Source: Bacteroidetes bacterium HGW-Bacteroidetes-4
Lineage (GTDB): Bacteria; Bacteroidota; Bacteroidia; Bacteroidales; SZUA-534
Reading direction: 5' to 3'
Assembly: GCA_002840905.1 (NCBI GenBank)
Contig: PHDD01000008.1
Coordinates: 1 to 64,000 of the forward strand
DNA length: 64,000 nucleotides
Shown one piece after another: positions 15,928 to 25,404 of this stretch (the first letter of the stretch is position 1; every line of letters starts with the position of its first letter). A program made the translations under genes and the position numbers. Below the pieces are notes generated by a model. The model did not search any database. It was not told where the DNA came from and saw only the letters and a list, made by a program, of their open reading frames with translations.

Positions 15928-16803
15928 CTAAGCTCCCAGGGTGTGGTTAGCCATTAATTCTCCCATCAGCCAGTCCATATCTTTTTGATCGGACGTTAAT
16001 TGTTTGGCGTCTTTTGCAGCAAAAACCACATTTTGAATGCTTTTTACCTTGGTGGGTGAGCCGGAAAGCCCCAACCAATTCACATCGGCCTGCACATCAG
16101 CTACACTCATCTCAGCAATCCGTAAATAGGGACGCATTTGATGTATCTTAAGGTAATCTTCGGTTTCGCTTTGCAGTTCGGTTACTGTTTTAGCATGTTT
16201 GAACTTCATCAGGTATTTGGCATTTCGAGGGCGGCATTCGGGAGCTGAAGCATTTACAGTTATTACACAGGGAATGGGCGATGAGACTGTTTCGACACCC
16301 CGCTCCAACCTACGCTTAATAATGATTCGGTTTTTTACCACTTTTTCTATCGATTCAGCATAAGTAATCTGAGGTAAACCCAGTTTTTCGGCAACCTGAG
16401 GCCCCACCTGTGCTGTATCGCCATCAATAGCCTGACGACCAGCAATAATAATATCATAGTCCAGTTTTTTAATGGCACACGAAATTGCGTAGGAAGTTGC
16501 CAGGGTATCGGAACCCGCAAAAGCCCTATCGGTAAGTAAATAGCCATTATCGGCACCACGGTAAAGTCCTTCGCGTACCACTTCGGCCGCACGCCCCGGT
16601 CCCATAGTTAAAATTGTAACGGTAGAGCCCGGATAAGTATCTTTAATGCGTAAGGCTTGTTCCAGCGCATTTAAATCTTCCGGGTTAAATATTGCAGGAA
16701 GAGCCGCCCGGTTAACGGTCCCATCTGCTTTCATAGCATCCTTGCCAACATTCCGGGTATCGGGTACCTGTTTGGCAAGAACAATGATTTTTAATCCTTT
16801 CAT
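15928..16803 (-). CDS. etfB: Electron transfer flavoprotein, beta subunit
   Basis: From the ATG at 16801-16803 the product is about 291 residues and begins MKGLKIIVLAKQVPDTRNVG, the usual start. Longer in-frame ORF upstream would place the -7 promoter element inside the gene, so it is rejected. GPQVAEKLGLPQITYAESI and RRLERGVETVSSPIPCVITV are family-typical. It heads the etfB-etfA-dehydrogenase operon. Confidence 0.95.
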   Translation of the reverse strand: MKGLKIIVLAKQVPDTRNVGKDAMKADGTVNRAALPAIFNPEDLNALEQALRIKDTYPGSTVTILTMGPGRAAEVVREGLYRGADNGYLLTDRAFAGSDTLATSYAISCAIKKLDYDIIIAGRQAIDGDTAQVGPQVAEKLGLPQITYAESIEKVVKNRIIIKRRLERGVETVSSPIPCVITVNASAPECRPRNAKYLMKFKHAKTVTELQSETEDYLKIHQMRPYLRIAEMSVADVQADVNWLGLSGSPTKVKSIQNVVFAAKDAKQLTSDQKDMDWLMGELMANHTLGA

Positions 16804-17116
16804 AGATAACATTTTTTGAATTGAAACGGAGCAAAGATAAAACTTTTGATGAAAGATATCCGGTGCCTTAAAGCAAAACTGCATAGATGGATTAAAAGTG
16901 TGCAAACAAACAAATAAGCCTGAGTATATAACTATAAATAGCTTATTTAATGCCACTTATAAAAATACACTAAAATAAAAAACACTTTAAAATGGATAAA
17001 ACAAATCGATTTTTACCGGATAAGGGCACTTAAAGGAACAATAACTTATAACAAATCTAAATATGAATCGATTGATAACATGCGTTTTACATCATATTTA
17101 GAACCAATATAAATTG
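16804..17116. other. Intergenic region, 313 nt, no gene seen
   Basis: This holds the etfB promoter at its left end. An 8-bp inverted repeat, AAATAAGC (16912-16919) with GCTTATTT (16941-16948), lies in the middle. Otherwise it is AT-rich without a convincing frame. Confidence 0.6.
16832..16839 (-). promoter_or_regulatory. -7 element TATCTTTG of the etfB operon
   Basis: Minus-strand TATCTTTG fits the Bacteroidota -7 consensus TAnnTTTG and lies 28 nt upstream of the etfB ATG. No good TTG sits at the expected -33 spacing. Confidence 0.55.
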
Positions 17117-18337
17117 CTATTCCCTGCTCTTTTTCTGTATCCGTTTAATTGAACCCAGGTCGGTATAAAACTCTATTTCATAGTTGCCCTGATTCAAATA
17201 ATCGGCTGGCAATGAAGCAACCGTGCCTCGTTGAGCAATTAACATTTTCTGATTTACCAGCACTTTATCGGTGTAGCTAAATGACAAATTAACCCAGGCG
17301 GGGATTCTGTAATAAAGTCCATGTCTGATAGCAACCGGCGATTTGCCCGAAGTGTTCATTTGTTGAATGGTTACTAAGGGTAGGCTACCCATTCGGGTGG
17401 CATGAATGATTAATGGTTTATAATCCGTTTTACGCAAATCGGGTTTTACAGCACTAAACCCATTGTTTAGCGAAAACCACCCTACAATTTGCTGTTCAGC
17501 CTGCACATCGGCCTCGGGCTCAAAATTGAATTTATAAGTTAAGGTTTGTTGTACTGTTTTCCCAACAAATAATTCGAGGTATTTCCTTTCCAGGTTTTCG
17601 AGTTCAGCAACCATCACTTTCAGGGCTTCACCCTCAACCGGAAAGGTTTCATCTTTTAAACCAATAAGCAGTTTTAATCGGCGTTTACGTAGTTTACGGA
17701 TAAAATCGGCGGCTTCCTTGGCATTGTGCTCTTCGCTTGTAGGCACTACTTTGGTATTATCGTAGGGAACGCGCCGGGGTGTTGAATCGGTTGAAACTAT
17801 CTTAAACAGGGTTTCTGATTTTTCTTCGACAAAAGGAATCACCCCCAAATCGGTAAAGGAAGTTGCTTCGGGCTCGTTAACAAGCAGTATTTGGTAAGCT
17901 TCATCTATTTGTTCCCATACTATATCGTGCAACACATTACATGCTTTTATTAAACCATCGGCCGTGAGTTGTAAAGCCGGAAAAGATCCAAAGCCCTCGT
18001 ACGATAATACATATTGCTTCGAAGAATCGGGACGGCACAAACGCCTGAAGTTTGCTTCCTGAATCTCGTAATAAACCGCATCGGTTCGGATTACCCCTTC
18101 GGTAATGTTTAAAAACTTTTCGGCATATTTGGCATAAGGCCCGGAAATTTGTACAAAGTGATTTACATTCAACGACACCTCGATGTAATTTTTTGGCAGG
18201 CTATAAATCAATTGATAACCATCGACCATTACATTTGAAGTAATTGGGCGAACGTTGCACGATAGATTGGTTTCTTTCTGAGCCTGTAACATAGTCCAAT
18301 AAAACAAGAAACATATAGTTAGCATTAAATACTTCAT
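17117..18337 (-). CDS. DUF4831 family protein, exported
   Basis: Starting at the ATG at 18337, the 406-residue product has a signal peptide (MKYLMLTICFLFYWTMLQAQ). Its body contains YSLPKNYIEVSLNVN and GPYAKYAEKFLNITEGVI, typical of DUF4831 proteins of Bacteroidota. Function is unknown. It is 90 nt downstream of nnr on the same strand and may be read through from it. Confidence 0.75.
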   Translation of the reverse strand: MKYLMLTICFLFYWTMLQAQKETNLSCNVRPITSNVMVDGYQLIYSLPKNYIEVSLNVNHFVQISGPYAKYAEKFLNITEGVIRTDAVYYEIQEANFRRLCRPDSSKQYVLSYEGFGSFPALQLTADGLIKACNVLHDIVWEQIDEAYQILLVNEPEATSFTDLGVIPFVEEKSETLFKIVSTDSTPRRVPYDNTKVVPTSEEHNAKEAADFIRKLRKRRLKLLIGLKDETFPVEGEALKVMVAELENLERKYLELFVGKTVQQTLTYKFNFEPEADVQAEQQIVGWFSLNNGFSAVKPDLRKTDYKPLIIHATRMGSLPLVTIQQMNTSGKSPVAIRHGLYYRIPAWVNLSFSYTDKVLVNQKMLIAQRGTVASLPADYLNQGNYEIEFYTDLGSIKRIQKKSRE

Positions 18338-18427
18338 GATAATCGTTGTTTTGTAATAACTATTTGCTTGTAAGCATTGCAAATTAAAGGGTATTCCGGA
18401 TAAATAACAAGATTAAGCCGGGTAAAA

Positions 18428-19939
18428 TTACTTACTAAGGCTTAGAAATGCTGCTCCTAAGTTAGCAATTATATCAGAGGCAATTAAAGCTTCATAACCC
18501 CGTTCGCTTGCAGCTAAATCGCCTGCCAGGCCATGTAGGTATACGCCAAGCAAAGCAGCCTCCATGGGTTCATAACTCTGGGCTAATAAGCCCAGTAAAA
18601 TTCCAGTGAGTACATCACCGCTTCCTGCGGTTGCCATTCCCGGATTTCCCGTACTATTAAAATAAACCTGGCCTTCGGGCGAAGCAATTCGGGTATAGGC
18701 TCCTTTTAAAATTACAATAAGTTGATGCTTTCTGGCAAAATCGATCTGACTAAGCAACCGTTCGTATTCCGAATGGTGTTTGTGTGTGAGCCGGTCGAAT
18801 TCGCCCGGATGCGGTGTCAATAAGGAATTTTTAGGCAGATGCGAAAGCCATTCGGGATGCTCAGCCAGAATATTCAAGGCATCGGCATCGGCAACAAGAG
18901 GAGAAACTGCATTTTTTATCAACTTTTCAAAAGCAACCTGCATCGAAGATTTTTTTCCAATTCCGGGACCAATACCCAATACATTGTAATTTTTAAGGGT
19001 AGCCGATTCGCAATAATTCATTTCTGTTTCGTCGATGCAAAGCATGGCTTCGGGAACGGCTGTTTGCATAATAGAATAGGCCGCTTGGGGTACATGCACT
19101 GTTAAAAGGCCAACTCCGGAACGTAAGCAGGCTTTGGCTGCCAAAACAGCCGCCCCGGTCTTCTGATAACTACCGGCAACTAAAAAGGCATGTCCAAAAG
19201 TTCCTTTGTGTGAAAAGCGTTTTCGCTTTTTTAAAATGCTTTGCACCATATTGGCTTCCAGAAAGCGATACGGAGTTTCTACCTGCTCAATAAACCCCTG
19301 ATGCAAACCAATATCCAAAACTTGCCAACGACCAACAAACCTTTCGTTTTCGGCAAACATAAACGACAGCTTTGGAAATTGCAGGGTAAGGGTAACATCG
19401 GCATTAACAACAGCTCCCGATTCAGCTTGTTCCCCATCGGCAAAAAGCCCCGAAGGAATATCAACAGCTATTATCCTGCTAGCCGATTGATTAAGGTGTT
19501 CAACCAACGAAGCCCAATAAGCTGTGATTCCACGCGACAAACCGGAACCAAACATACCGTCAATTACCACTGTACCATCGGCAATTTCAGGTAGTGGATC
19601 GCCTGAAGCAATTTCGGTAATGGGAACTTTATTCTGTTCAATCAGGTACATCCTGTTCATGGCACAATCGGCCGATGCTGCAGGAGAAATTTTTAAATAC
19701 CAAACCTGCAGGTTCAAGAAACCTGCTTTGTGAAGCTGTCGGGCCATAGCAAATGCATCGCCTCCGTTGTTGCCGGGCCCGGCAACTAAAAGTAAGGGTT
19801 CTTCCAAACGGTGATTTAATAAAATCCAGTCTGACATCCGCTGGGCTGCACGCTCCATCAGGTGGATGGAGGCAATGGGTTCATTTTGTATGGTAAAGTT
19901 ATCGGCTGCCCGAATTTGTTCAACACGCAGTATCTTCAT
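18428..19939 (-). CDS. nnr: Bifunctional NAD(P)HX epimerase / ADP-dependent dehydratase
   Basis: The 503-residue fusion repairs hydrated NAD(P)H. The N-terminal YjeF_N epimerase part (about 1-215) has VAGPGNNGGDAFAMARQL and VVIDGMFGSGLSR. The C-terminal kinase-fold dehydratase (about 225-500) has GTFGHAFLVAGSYQKTGAAV, LTPHPGEFDRL and GNPGMATAGSGDVLTGIL. Both halves look complete. The ATG at 19939 gives the normal start, MKILRVEQIRAAD. Confidence 0.96.
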   Translation of the reverse strand: MKILRVEQIRAADNFTIQNEPIASIHLMERAAQRMSDWILLNHRLEEPLLLVAGPGNNGGDAFAMARQLHKAGFLNLQVWYLKISPAASADCAMNRMYLIEQNKVPITEIASGDPLPEIADGTVVIDGMFGSGLSRGITAYWASLVEHLNQSASRIIAVDIPSGLFADGEQAESGAVVNADVTLTLQFPKLSFMFAENERFVGRWQVLDIGLHQGFIEQVETPYRFLEANMVQSILKKRKRFSHKGTFGHAFLVAGSYQKTGAAVLAAKACLRSGVGLLTVHVPQAAYSIMQTAVPEAMLCIDETEMNYCESATLKNYNVLGIGPGIGKKSSMQVAFEKLIKNAVSPLVADADALNILAEHPEWLSHLPKNSLLTPHPGEFDRLTHKHHSEYERLLSQIDFARKHQLIVILKGAYTRIASPEGQVYFNSTGNPGMATAGSGDVLTGILLGLLAQSYEPMEAALLGVYLHGLAGDLAASERGYEALIASDIIANLGAAFLSLSK

Positions 19940-20050
19940 AAATGCAACTCGTTTTTAATAAACTAATTCGTAAAACCCTATAAATTTACAACTATTCCAG
20001 CGATTATTAAAGACCGGCATTTTAAAATGTTTTGCAATAGCAATTAATTA

Positions 20051-20081
20051 GTTGACCAGCCAAAAAAGATTTTTATATTTG
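20051..20081 (+). promoter_or_regulatory. House promoter of the peptide transporter
   Basis: GTTG (20051-20054) is followed by exactly 19 nt and then TATATTTG (20074-20081), matching the Bacteroidota -33/-7 promoter. The leader before the ATG is about 40 nt. Confidence 0.85.
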
Positions 20082-20126
20082 CCCATCACGAAATTAATGT
20101 TAAAATACTAACTTAAAATTATAACT

Positions 20127-21653
20127 ATGTTTAAAGGACATCCCAAAGGACTAATTCCAGCTGCTCTCGCCAATATGGGTGAACGGTTCGGGTTCTATAC
20201 CATGATGGCAATTCTGGTGTTGTTTTTGCAAGCCAAGTTTGGGCTTAGCGGAACACATGCGGGTATTATTTATGGAACATTTTATTTTTCAATTTATATT
20301 CTGGCTCTTGCAGGTGGAATTATAGCCGACCGGTTAAAAAACTATAAAGGAACTATTTTAGCTGGATTAATTTTAATGGCGTCCGGCTATTTAATCCTGG
20401 CTATTCCAACTCCAACTCCCGTATCAAGCGTTCCGGTTTTCCTTACCATAACCATAATTGGTCTTTTTGTAATTGCCTTTGGTAATGGTTTGTTCAAAGG
20501 TAACCTACAAGCTTTGGTCGGCCAAATGTACGACAACGAGCAATATGGTAAACTTAGGGACTCCGGTTTTTCATTGTTCTACGCCTTTATTAACGTAGGT
20601 GCAATTTTTGCACCTTTTACTGCAGTTGGAATCAGAAGCTGGTGGTTACAAAAGAATCATTTTGTTTATGACGCTTCGCTTCCCGAGCAATGCCACACTT
20701 TTTTAAATGGCTCCATGTCGCCCAATTTGGTGACTAATTTCCAGGCTTATGCCGATAAAGCTGCCGGAATGCCGGTAAGCGACCTGAGTGTTTTTGCAAA
20801 AGAGTACCTGAATGTATTTAACACCGGGTTTCATTATGCCTTTGGAATTGCCATAATTGCCATGGCCATATCGTTTGTGATTTATGTAATGAACAAAAAA
20901 AACTTCCCCAATCCCAAGGGAGTTAAAAAAAGTGGTTCAACAGGAACTACCGAAGAAATCAGAATGGAAGCTGCTGAAGTTAAACAGCGCCTGTATGCAC
21001 TTTTTGCTGTATTTGCAGTAGTTATCTTCTTTTGGTTCTCATTCCATCAAAACGGTTTAACCCTTACTTTCTTTGCCAGAGATTACACCGTACTTAAAAT
21101 AGGTTCATGGAGTTTCTCCGCTGAGATTTTCCAATCGATGAACCCATTCTTTGTGGTTTTTCTTACTCCTGTAATTGTTGGTCTTTTTGGTTGGCTGCGT
21201 AGCAAAAACATGGAACCATCGACCCCTAAAAAAATTGCCATTGGTATGGGAATTACGGCTTTAGGTTTTATTGTGATGGTATTTGGTTCGTTTGGCTTAC
21301 CTTTATTCGAAAGCATCAGTTCAGCATCCGGAGGTGCTCCATTGGAAGACGCACAACGGGTTACCCCCTTTCTATTACTCGGAACTTACTTTATACTTAC
21401 CGTGGCTGAATTATTTATAAGCCCTATGGGTATATCTTTTGTCTCTAAAGTAGCTCCTCCTCATCTTCAGGGTTTAATGCAGGGTGGCTGGCTGGGAGCA
21501 ACCGCTTTAGGAAACGGTCTTTTGTTTATTGGAGCGGTTTTGTACGAAAACATTCCCATTTGGATGACTTGGTCTATCTTTGTGGTAGCAACTATCATTT
21601 CCATGTCGACCATATTATTTATGATGAAATGGCTCGAGCGTGTAGCGAAATAA
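20127..21653 (+). CDS. POT family proton-dependent peptide transporter
   Basis: The 508-residue membrane protein has about 12-14 hydrophobic segments and begins with the POT signature region (ANMGERFGFYTMMAILVLFL). GLSGTHAGIIYGTFYFSIYI and GNGLFKGNLQALVGQMY follow, and the C-terminal FISPMGISFVSKVAPPHLQG is typical of TM10-11. It imports di- and tripeptides with protons. It is monocistronic, with its own promoter and terminator. Confidence 0.94.
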   Translation: MFKGHPKGLIPAALANMGERFGFYTMMAILVLFLQAKFGLSGTHAGIIYGTFYFSIYILALAGGIIADRLKNYKGTILAGLILMASGYLILAIPTPTPVSSVPVFLTITIIGLFVIAFGNGLFKGNLQALVGQMYDNEQYGKLRDSGFSLFYAFINVGAIFAPFTAVGIRSWWLQKNHFVYDASLPEQCHTFLNGSMSPNLVTNFQAYADKAAGMPVSDLSVFAKEYLNVFNTGFHYAFGIAIIAMAISFVIYVMNKKNFPNPKGVKKSGSTGTTEEIRMEAAEVKQRLYALFAVFAVVIFFWFSFHQNGLTLTFFARDYTVLKIGSWSFSAEIFQSMNPFFVVFLTPVIVGLFGWLRSKNMEPSTPKKIAIGMGITALGFIVMVFGSFGLPLFESISSASGGAPLEDAQRVTPFLLLGTYFILTVAELFISPMGISFVSKVAPPHLQGLMQGGWLGATALGNGLLFIGAVLYENIPIWMTWSIFVVATIISMSTILFMMKWLERVAK

Positions 21654-21675
21654 TTTTTGAGAAAAAACATATAAT

Positions 21676-21709
21676 AAAAGGCTGTCCGCAATGTGGGGCA
21701 GCCTTTTTT
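21676..21709 (+). terminator. Intrinsic terminator of the POT gene
   Basis: GGCTGTCC (21680-21687) pairs with GGGCAGCC (21696-21703), one G-U pair, loop of 8, followed by six T. It lies about 25 nt after the stop codon. Confidence 0.9.
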
Positions 21710-21784
21710 CTTTTATACCCGCTGCATAAAAAGTACAAACCTTTTCTTTGAAAGGAATTTAGACGATAGTATTGATAATTTTAA

Positions 21785-21792
21785 TATTTTTG
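21785..21792 (+). promoter_or_regulatory. -7-like element TATTTTTG upstream of ychF
   Basis: It matches TAnnTTTG but has no TTG at the right distance upstream, and the leader to ychF would be about 135 nt. Confidence 0.4.
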
Positions 21793-21823
21793 CGCCACAA
21801 TTACAGGTTCAAATTCCAAAGTA

Positions 21824-21893
21824 TCCCGATAATTATCGGGATTGGAAACTATTTTTCAGTAGACCTGCCCGAACGTCAGGCGGAGCTGCAGGT
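21824..21893. repeat. REP-like palindromes upstream of ychF
   Basis: TCCCGATAATTATCGGGA (21824-21841) is a perfect 18-bp palindrome. A second inverted repeat, ACCTGC (21863-21868) with GCAGGT (21888-21893), encloses a GC-rich stretch. Similar TCCCGAT...ATCGGGA elements recur between genes in Bacteroidota genomes as far as I know; only one copy is in this window. Confidence 0.5.
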
Positions 21894-21930
21894 ACTAGAA
21901 TACAAAATCTGATATTTAAAAAATTAAGAA

Positions 21931-23034
21931 ATGGCATTACAATGTGGAATCGTGGGGCTGCCAAATGTAGGGAAGTCAACTTTGTTTAACTGTTTGTCGA
22001 ATGCTAAAGCACAATCGGCTAATTTTCCGTTCTGTACCATCGAGCCCAATGTGGGCGTGATTACCGTACCCGACGAACGACTCAACAATCTGGCTGAGAT
22101 TGATAAACCCAAACGGGTGATTCCCACTACCGTTGAGATTGTTGATATTGCCGGTCTGGTTAAAGGAGCCAGCAAAGGCGAAGGACTGGGAAACAAATTC
22201 CTGGCCAATATTCGTGAAACCGATGCCATTATTCACGTATTGCGTTGTTTCGACGATGACAACATTACCCATGTTGACGGCTCGGTTGACCCCGTGCGCG
22301 ACAAGGAAATTATTGATACCGAACTGCAACTGAAAGATTTGGAAACAGTGGAAAGCCGGATAGCCAAAGTTGAAAAAATGGCTAAAACCGGGAACGATAA
22401 AAAAGCAGCCAAAACCTTTGAACTGCTGCAAAAATACCGCGAGGCCCTGATGCAGGGACAATCGGCACGTGTGGTCAACATGGAACCCCTGGCCAAAAAA
22501 GAATACCTGTCCGATTTGTTTTTACTTACCTACAAACCCATAATGTATGTTTGCAATGTGGACGAGGCTTCGGTAAAAACCGGAAATAAATATACCCAGG
22601 CTTTGCACGATGCAGTAAAAACCGAAAATGCCGAAGTGCTGATAATTGGAGCCGGTATTGAGTCGGATATTGCCGAACTGGAAAGCTACGATGAACGACA
22701 GATGTTTTTAGAAGATTTGGGACTCGAAGAAGCCGGTGTGGCCAAACTCATAAAATCGGCCTACCGGCTGTTAAACCTGAAAACCTACTTTACTACAGGT
22801 CCCGACGAAACCCGCGCCTGGACTTTCCGCGAAGGCATGAAAGCTCCACAGTGTGCCGGTATTATTCATACCGATTTCGAAAAAGGTTTTATTCGTGCCG
22901 AAGTAATAAAATATACCGACTACACCACATTAGGCTCTGAATCGGCTTGCCGCGATGCCGGAAAAATTGCCATCGAGGGAAAAGAATATGTGGTACAGGA
23001 CGGCGATATTATGCACTTCAGGTTTAACGTTTAA
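21931..23034 (+). CDS. ychF: Redox-regulated ribosome-binding ATPase YchF (OLA1)
   Basis: The 367-residue P-loop protein has G1 ([12 protein letters not shown], residues 8-19), G3 region ([20 protein letters not shown]) and the altered G4 (NVDE) that gives the family its preference for ATP. A coiled-coil insert (about 130-165) and a C-terminal TGS-like domain ([20 protein letters not shown] to the end) complete it. It associates with ribosomes. Length and domain order are standard. Confidence 0.97.
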   Translation: MALQCGIVGLPNVGKSTLFNCLSNAKAQSANFPFCTIEPNVGVITVPDERLNNLAEIDKPKRVIPTTVEIVDIAGLVKGASKGEGLGNKFLANIRETDAIIHVLRCFDDDNITHVDGSVDPVRDKEIIDTELQLKDLETVESRIAKVEKMAKTGNDKKAAKTFELLQKYREALMQGQSARVVNMEPLAKKEYLSDLFLLTYKPIMYVCNVDEASVKTGNKYTQALHDAVKTENAEVLIIGAGIESDIAELESYDERQMFLEDLGLEEAGVAKLIKSAYRLLNLKTYFTTGPDETRAWTFREGMKAPQCAGIIHTDFEKGFIRAEVIKYTDYTTLGSESACRDAGKIAIEGKEYVVQDGDIMHFRFNV

Positions 23035-23077
23035 AAACTTCAAAGCCAAAGGTTTTTTCTTAATTGGTGTCAATTTA

Positions 23078-23165
23078 AAAAAAGCTGCGCAGGTTTCAGT
23101 AAAAAGCTACGCAGGTTTTGACCTAAACCTAACGTGGTTTTACCCAAAAGTTGCGCAGCTTTTTT
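23078..23165. repeat. Three-copy GCTGCGCAG repeat forming a large inverted repeat
   Basis: AAAAAAGCTGCGCA (23078-23091) pairs with TGCGCAGCTTTTTT (23152-23165). Between them a second copy reads AAAAGCTACGCAGGTTTT (23102-23119). The last arm ends in six T, so the structure could terminate ychF transcription. Confidence 0.6.
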
Positions 23166-23293
23166 AAAAACGTCAGTTTTTGTTAAATACATTGTTTTTT
23201 AGAGAAAAACCAAAACAGCTATTTATTAGAGTTTTTTGCACTAAAATTCTAACTAAAACCGGTTTTCAAAAACCTATTCTCGGGCCAATCGTT

Positions 23294-23301
23294 TATCTTT
23301 G
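23294..23301 (+). promoter_or_regulatory. -7 element TATCTTTG of the M14 peptidase gene
   Basis: It matches TAnnTTTG and lies 19 nt before the ATG at 23321; the -33 element is not clear. Confidence 0.5.
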
Positions 23302-23320
23302 AAACATTCAAAATTAGCTT

Positions 23321-25006
23321 ATGCGTCGAGTTGTTAGTATTTACTATTTGATTTTTAGTTTAGCTTTGGTGGCTAAAGCCCAGCAAGCGCCATTATTAGA
23401 ATTGCAAAAACGGGGCGAACTGGTTCTTAGTATCGATGAAACATACCTTCACCAAATCCCAAATGTGGGTTCCTGGTCGGTCGACAGAATAAAAAACGGA
23501 AAAGCCGACGTTTATGTGAACCGTGCCCAATACCAAACCCTGCTCGAACTAAATATTCCTTTTATCCCCCTAAAAGCTCCTTCGCTGTTGCTTGAACATA
23601 CCATGGCTGCCAGCATTGGCGAAATGGCTTTATGGGATGCTTACCCAACTTATCAGACGTATCTTGATTTGATGCAAAAATTTGCTGTCGATTATCCCGA
23701 TTTGTGTACACCCGATACCATTGGATACTCGGTGAATGGCCGGCTGTTGCTGGCACTTAAAATTTCGGACAATCCAGCTATCGACGAAACGGAACCCAAA
23801 GTTTTTTATACCTCGTCGATTCATGGTGACGAATTAACCGGCTACGTGCTGATGCTGCGCTTAGCCGATTATTTGCTGAAAAATTATTCCGATACCCGGA
23901 TAAAAAACCTTGTCGACCAACTCGAAATCTACATCAATCCTTTGGCCAATCCCGATGGCGCCTATAAAACCGGAAACCACACGGTGGATGGGGCAACCCG
24001 CACCAACGCCAATGGAGTGGACTTAAACCGAAACTTTCCCGACCCCGCAGCAGGACTTCAACAGGACTTGTATTCAGGACGACAAGTTGAAACACAACTT
24101 ATGATGGACTACATGCAAAAGCGGAATTTTTCATTATCGATGAACCACCATGGGGGTGCCGAGGTCTTAAACTACCCATGGGATGATTCCGTGATAAATT
24201 CAGAAACATGGCAAAGACATCCAGACAATGATTGGTTTAATCTTATTTGCCGGGAATTTGTAGATACAGTGCATGTCTTTGATCCAAGTTACATGAATGA
24301 TTTTAACAATGGAGTTACCGTTGGCTGGGAATGGTACCGTATTACCGGGGGCCGCCAGGATTATGTGACTTATTTTTTGCATGGGCGTGAAATTACTTCG
24401 GAACTAAGTGCTGTCAAACTCCCCGATGCTTCGGCTTTGTCTGCGTACTGGGAAAAAACCTACCGCTCGTTCCTCAATTATTTAAACCAGGCGATTTACG
24501 GCATTCAGGGAATGGTAAGCGATACCGCGGGTAATCCGTTGCAAGCCAATATAACTATTGCAGGGCACGATGCCGACAATTCAGAGGTGTATTCACAAAT
24601 CAACGGCGCTTTTTACCGCTACCTGAAAGCCGGAAACTACCTTTTGCAGGTTTCGGTCGAAGGGTATCAAACCCACGAAATCGCAGTTGAAATAAACGAT
24701 TTTGAAGCCTTGCCTTTAAACGTGGTGCTTGAACCACTAACCGGAATTGAGCAGAAGCAAGCAGCTGCATTTAAACTATTCCCAAACCCGGCCACCAACT
24801 ACCTGACAATAAACTACACACTGGCAACGAACAATCCGGTTGCAAACTTAAAAATATACAACCTCCTGGGTTCTTTGTTGCACAGCCAATCGGTTGAAAG
24901 CCCTGAAACAAGCATCGATGTTTCGGATTATCCATCGGGCATTTACTTTATTAGTTTGTCGCAGCCCGGAATAAAACGTGAAATACAGAAATTTATAGTG
25001 GAATAA
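23321..25006 (+). CDS. M14 zinc carboxypeptidase with T9SS type A sorting domain
   Basis: The 561-residue exported peptidase has a signal peptide (about 1-21). The M14 catalytic domain (about 105-390) has the zinc motif H-G-D-E (SSIHGDELTG), NGVDLNRNFPDP, and NHHGGAEVLNYPWD for the third ligand; the late Glu lies in HGREITSELS. A carboxypeptidase-regulatory-like domain (about 395-470) and a C-terminal sorting domain (KLFPNPATNYLTINY to KREIQKFIVE, about 485-561) follow. The sorting domain directs export through the type IX system and cell-surface attachment, which implies T9SS elsewhere in the genome. Confidence 0.95.
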   Translation: MRRVVSIYYLIFSLALVAKAQQAPLLELQKRGELVLSIDETYLHQIPNVGSWSVDRIKNGKADVYVNRAQYQTLLELNIPFIPLKAPSLLLEHTMAASIGEMALWDAYPTYQTYLDLMQKFAVDYPDLCTPDTIGYSVNGRLLLALKISDNPAIDETEPKVFYTSSIHGDELTGYVLMLRLADYLLKNYSDTRIKNLVDQLEIYINPLANPDGAYKTGNHTVDGATRTNANGVDLNRNFPDPAAGLQQDLYSGRQVETQLMMDYMQKRNFSLSMNHHGGAEVLNYPWDDSVINSETWQRHPDNDWFNLICREFVDTVHVFDPSYMNDFNNGVTVGWEWYRITGGRQDYVTYFLHGREITSELSAVKLPDASALSAYWEKTYRSFLNYLNQAIYGIQGMVSDTAGNPLQANITIAGHDADNSEVYSQINGAFYRYLKAGNYLLQVSVEGYQTHEIAVEINDFEALPLNVVLEPLTGIEQKQAAAFKLFPNPATNYLTINYTLATNNPVANLKIYNLLGSLLHSQSVESPETSIDVSDYPSGIYFISLSQPGIKREIQKFIVE

Positions 25007-25102
25007 AGCCGGGAACCTGGCAACCCGGAAACAATTACTTATTGAAATATTGAATTTCATAATTCTTATACAAAAAAATCAGTACATCTTTGGTGAATTG
25101 TA

Positions 25103-25132
25103 TTAATAAGTACATATATTTGTACTTATTAA
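25103..25132. promoter_or_regulatory. 30-bp palindromic operator over the yefM-yoeB promoter
   Basis: TTAATAAGTACA (25103-25114) and TGTACTTATTAA (25121-25132) are perfect 12-bp arms around a 6-nt spacer. The -7 element TATATTTG (25115-25122) lies in the spacer and right arm, so a bound repressor would block the promoter. This fits autoregulation by the YefM-YoeB complex. Confidence 0.85.
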
Positions 25133-25151
25133 AGAACTTAAATATTACGGT

Positions 25152-25403
25152 ATGATAGCTACAAATTTTTCGGAGTTTCGAACAGGCTTGAAAAAATACC
25201 TGGACAGTGTGGAAGATGACAACGAAACATTGATAATTAAAAGAAAAAGCGGGAAAGGTGCTGTATTGATTTCATTGGATGAATACAATTCAATTATGGA
25301 AACTATGCATTTATTAAGTACTAAAAAGAATGCCGATCATCTCTATGAGTCAATTCAACAAATGAAATCAGGGAAAACGGTTCAACAAACCCTCGAAGAG
25401 TAA
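25152..25403 (+). CDS. yefM: YefM/Phd-family antitoxin
   Basis: The 83-residue protein has the YefM N-terminal fold (ATNFSEFRTGLKKYLDSVED, then LIIKRKSGKGAVLISLDEYN). The acidic flexible C-terminus (MKSGKTVQQTLEE) would bind and block the toxin. The stop codon is 1 nt before the toxin ATG, so the two are coupled. It likely represses its promoter at the adjacent palindrome. Confidence 0.93.
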   Translation: MIATNFSEFRTGLKKYLDSVEDDNETLIIKRKSGKGAVLISLDEYNSIMETMHLLSTKKNADHLYESIQQMKSGKTVQQTLEE

Positions 25404-25404
25404 A

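Noticed and set aside
16804-16956. N-terminal extension of EtfB by 51 residues
   Set aside because: The extension contains the TATCTTTG promoter element and has no similarity to EtfB, whose conserved start is MKGLKIIVLAKQVPD.
21800-21820. GGTTCAAATTCC resembling a tRNA T-loop
   Set aside because: Flanking bases do not pair as a T-arm, and no anticodon arm or acceptor stem is found.
23078-23165. Short repeats considered as a CRISPR array
   Set aside because: Copies are 9-16 bp, uneven and partly inverted, with no cas genes.
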